Assembly (NCBI RefSeq): GCF_029894125.1
Contig: NZ_JARXYZ010000009.1
Span: forward strand, 186,001 to 250,000
Length of the DNA: 64,000 nucleotides
Direction: 5' to 3'
Source of the DNA: Kitasatospora sp. MAA19
GTDB lineage: Bacteria; Actinomycetota; Actinomycetes; Streptomycetales; Streptomycetaceae
Below the pieces are notes generated by a model. It was not told the DNA's origin, ran no database searches, and was given only the letters and a program-made list of their open reading frames with translations. Of the stretch, positions 62,764 to 64,000 are shown piece after piece. Numbering within the stretch: position 1 is the stretch's first letter; every line of letters starts with the position of its first letter. The position numbers and the translations under genes were made by a program.

Positions 62764-63360
62764 ATGATGCCCGCGCTCACGACGGCCGACCGCGGCCCCG
62801 TCGCCGGGAGCCTGTGCAGCGGGTACGGAGGTCTCGACCTCGGGGTCATGGCCGCACTCGGCGGCCGGGTCGCCTGGCACGCCGAGGTCGACCCGGGCGC
62901 CTCGAAGATCCTGGCCCGGCGCTGGCCGCACGCACCGAATCCGGGCGACATCACCACGGTCAACCGGGCCGGCGTCGAGCGGGTGTGCGTCCTCACGGCA
63001 GGTTTCCCCTGTCAAAGACCTCTCGGTTGCCGGCCACCGCGCCAGCCTCAACTCCGAAACCCGATCCGGCCTTTGGCTGCACGTGGCACGTGCGGTCGAA
63101 GCCCTCCGCCCGCACCTCCTGGTGGTCGAGAATGTACGAGGACTCCTCACCTCCCCCGCCGTCGCCACCTCCCCTGGCGACGTGGAACGCTGCCCGTGGT
63201 GTCTGGGAGACGACCCAACCCAGCCTGATCTGCGGGCACTTGGCGCGGCAATCGGCCCCCTGGCCCAGCTCCGGTACGACGCGAGGTGGCTCGTGCTTCG
63301 CCCCTCCGGCGTCGGGGCACCCCACCACCAGGCCCGGGTCTTCCTCACTTATCTGGACAC
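62764..63360 (+). pseudogene. C5-cytosine DNA methyltransferase, frameshifted and truncated
   Basis: The first frame has VAGSLCSGYGGLDLGVMAAL (SAM motif I), VAWHAEVDPGASKILARRWP and VCVLTAGFPCQ with the catalytic Cys of motif IV. One extra base in the following aaa run breaks the frame; the next frame continues DLSVAGHRASLNSETRSGLW, LLVVENVRGLLTS (motif VI ENV) and APHHQARVFLTY (motif VIII-like). After this the target-recognition domain and motifs IX-X are absent. A phage/mobile-type methyltransferase, now inactive unless the shift is a sequencing error. Confidence 0.75.
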
Positions 63361-63451
63361 TTTCAAGATCTTCCGATCGAGGTTCATCCCATCGAGTACC
63401 ACTCGATCGTGGCGTCGGACCGCGCAGGGAGCCCCTACGCATCGTCCCTAC

Positions 63452-64000
63452 TCAGTCCGGCGACTTCAGCGCCCTGGTGAGTTCCTCCGAATGCCGCGCC
63501 AGGTGCTCTGCGTCGGCTTGGTAAAGGAAGTGGTGGCCTGCGGCCAGATGCCCGGCGAACGCCTCACTTCCTGCGGCGGCTTGTGCCTTCATGTGTGCAA
63601 CCAGGTGTTCCAGCCGCGTGATCGCGATTTCGACGAGGGCACCGCGGTCTTTGTCGGCCAACTTGTAGGCATCGGAGAACAGGCGCAGTCGCCGGGCCTG
63701 CTCGTCCATCGGCACCGCACCCTCGTCGGGTGCGACGGTCAGCGGGACGAACCGGTAAGCGGCATAGGCGACATCCCAGATTCTCGGGCCGGGATGTGCG
63801 GTGTCGAAGTCGATCAGAGCCACCGGCAGCCCCTTGCGGAACACCGTGTTGTAAGGGGCGACGTCGCCGTGGCAGATGACCTCGACTGGGCCGCGGGATG
63901 GGAAGTACCAGATCGTATCGGCAGGCGGACAGAAGCCTGCGGTCGTGTCGTGGAAGGCGCGGAGAAGTCGGCCTACGGCGCGAAGCCGCGTATCGCCGTC
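63452..64000 (-). CDS. Aminoglycoside-phosphotransferase-family (APH) kinase, 5' partial
   Basis: The gene runs off the right edge. Catalytic loop HGDVAPYNTVF (H-x-D-x-x-x-x-N) and the DFG-equivalent LIDFDTAHPGPRIWDVAYA are intact, followed by ARRLRLFSDAYKLADKDRGA and a helical end. Phosphotransferase for an aminoglycoside or another small hydroxylated substrate; general APH domain only. The frame is open to base 64000. Confidence 0.88.
   Translation of the reverse strand, partial: DGDTRLRAVGRLLRAFHDTTAGFCPPADTIWYFPSRGPVEVICHGDVAPYNTVFRKGLPVALIDFDTAHPGPRIWDVAYAAYRFVPLTVAPDEGAVPMDEQARRLRLFSDAYKLADKDRGALVEIAITRLEHLVAHMKAQAAAGSEAFAGHLAAGHHFLYQADAEHLARHSEELTRALKSPD

Overview
The window is very GC-rich, with GTG/TTG starts, GGAGG-type ribosome binding sites, leaderless promoters and GC hairpins without U-tails. 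Its families are streptomycete-typical: DUF6230/DUF6114, DUF6131, DUF5133, SpoIIE/STAS/anti-sigma modules, SigB/F-type sigma, LAXTG sortase substrates and bL37. It looks like chromosomal DNA of Streptomyces or Kitasatospora, probably from an accessory or arm-like zone, because it is littered with decayed gene fragments. No rRNA, tRNA or CRISPR array was seen.

Layout. 1-14 kb: partial amidase, membrane PP2C phosphatase, exported peptidoglycan amidase, a collagen-like His-rich LAXTG surface protein, the DUF6230/DUF6114 pair, a VOC protein, and two secreted proteins (an S53 sedolisin and an HEYAE-motif protein). Between them lie fossils of MarR, SnoaL-like, IS5 and IS4 transposase, SDR, CobW and integrase-core genes. 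13.8-22.3 kb: stress-signalling block with a tandem paralogue pair, a winged-helix regulator plus SigB/F-type sigma factor, STAS antagonist, a decayed PAS-SpoIIE phosphatase, hemerythrin, an anti-sigma-type ATPase and small proteins.

22.6-44 kb: a DevR/OsdR-type hypoxia or dormancy block. It has a two-GAF DevS-like histidine kinase, a NarL/DevR-type response regulator, an Acg-like nitroreductase, two zinc alcohol dehydrogenases, an HTH-PNPOx fusion, CBS/BON proteins, a universal stress protein, a GNAT/acyl-CoA-synthetase fusion, flavodoxin, a PhoU-like protein, a transhydrogenase-alpha-like protein, a fused oxoprolinase/hydantoinase, a nucleoside deaminase and a cold-shock protein. Five intergenic copies of GGGNC-N4-GNCCC, the same half-site and spacing architecture as the mycobacterial DevR box, lie in front of these genes and suggest local co-regulation.

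44-61 kb: envelope and housekeeping genes: LytR-CpsA-Psr enzyme, zinc-ribbon protein, signal peptidase I, XRE-cupin regulator, four-TM membrane protein, the tiny ribosomal protein bL37, an SDR with an altered catalytic motif, CorA, a FAD monooxygenase, an ATP-grasp enzyme, an ABC-F protein, and a divergent MarR/esterase pair. Two CTACA-N4-TGTAG dyads lie beside genes at 45.2 and 48.3 kb. 61-64 kb: decayed mobile DNA (recombinase tail, frameshifted LAXTG protein, two copies of an integrase tail around a DinB gene, frameshifted C5 methyltransferase) and a partial phosphotransferase running off the right edge.
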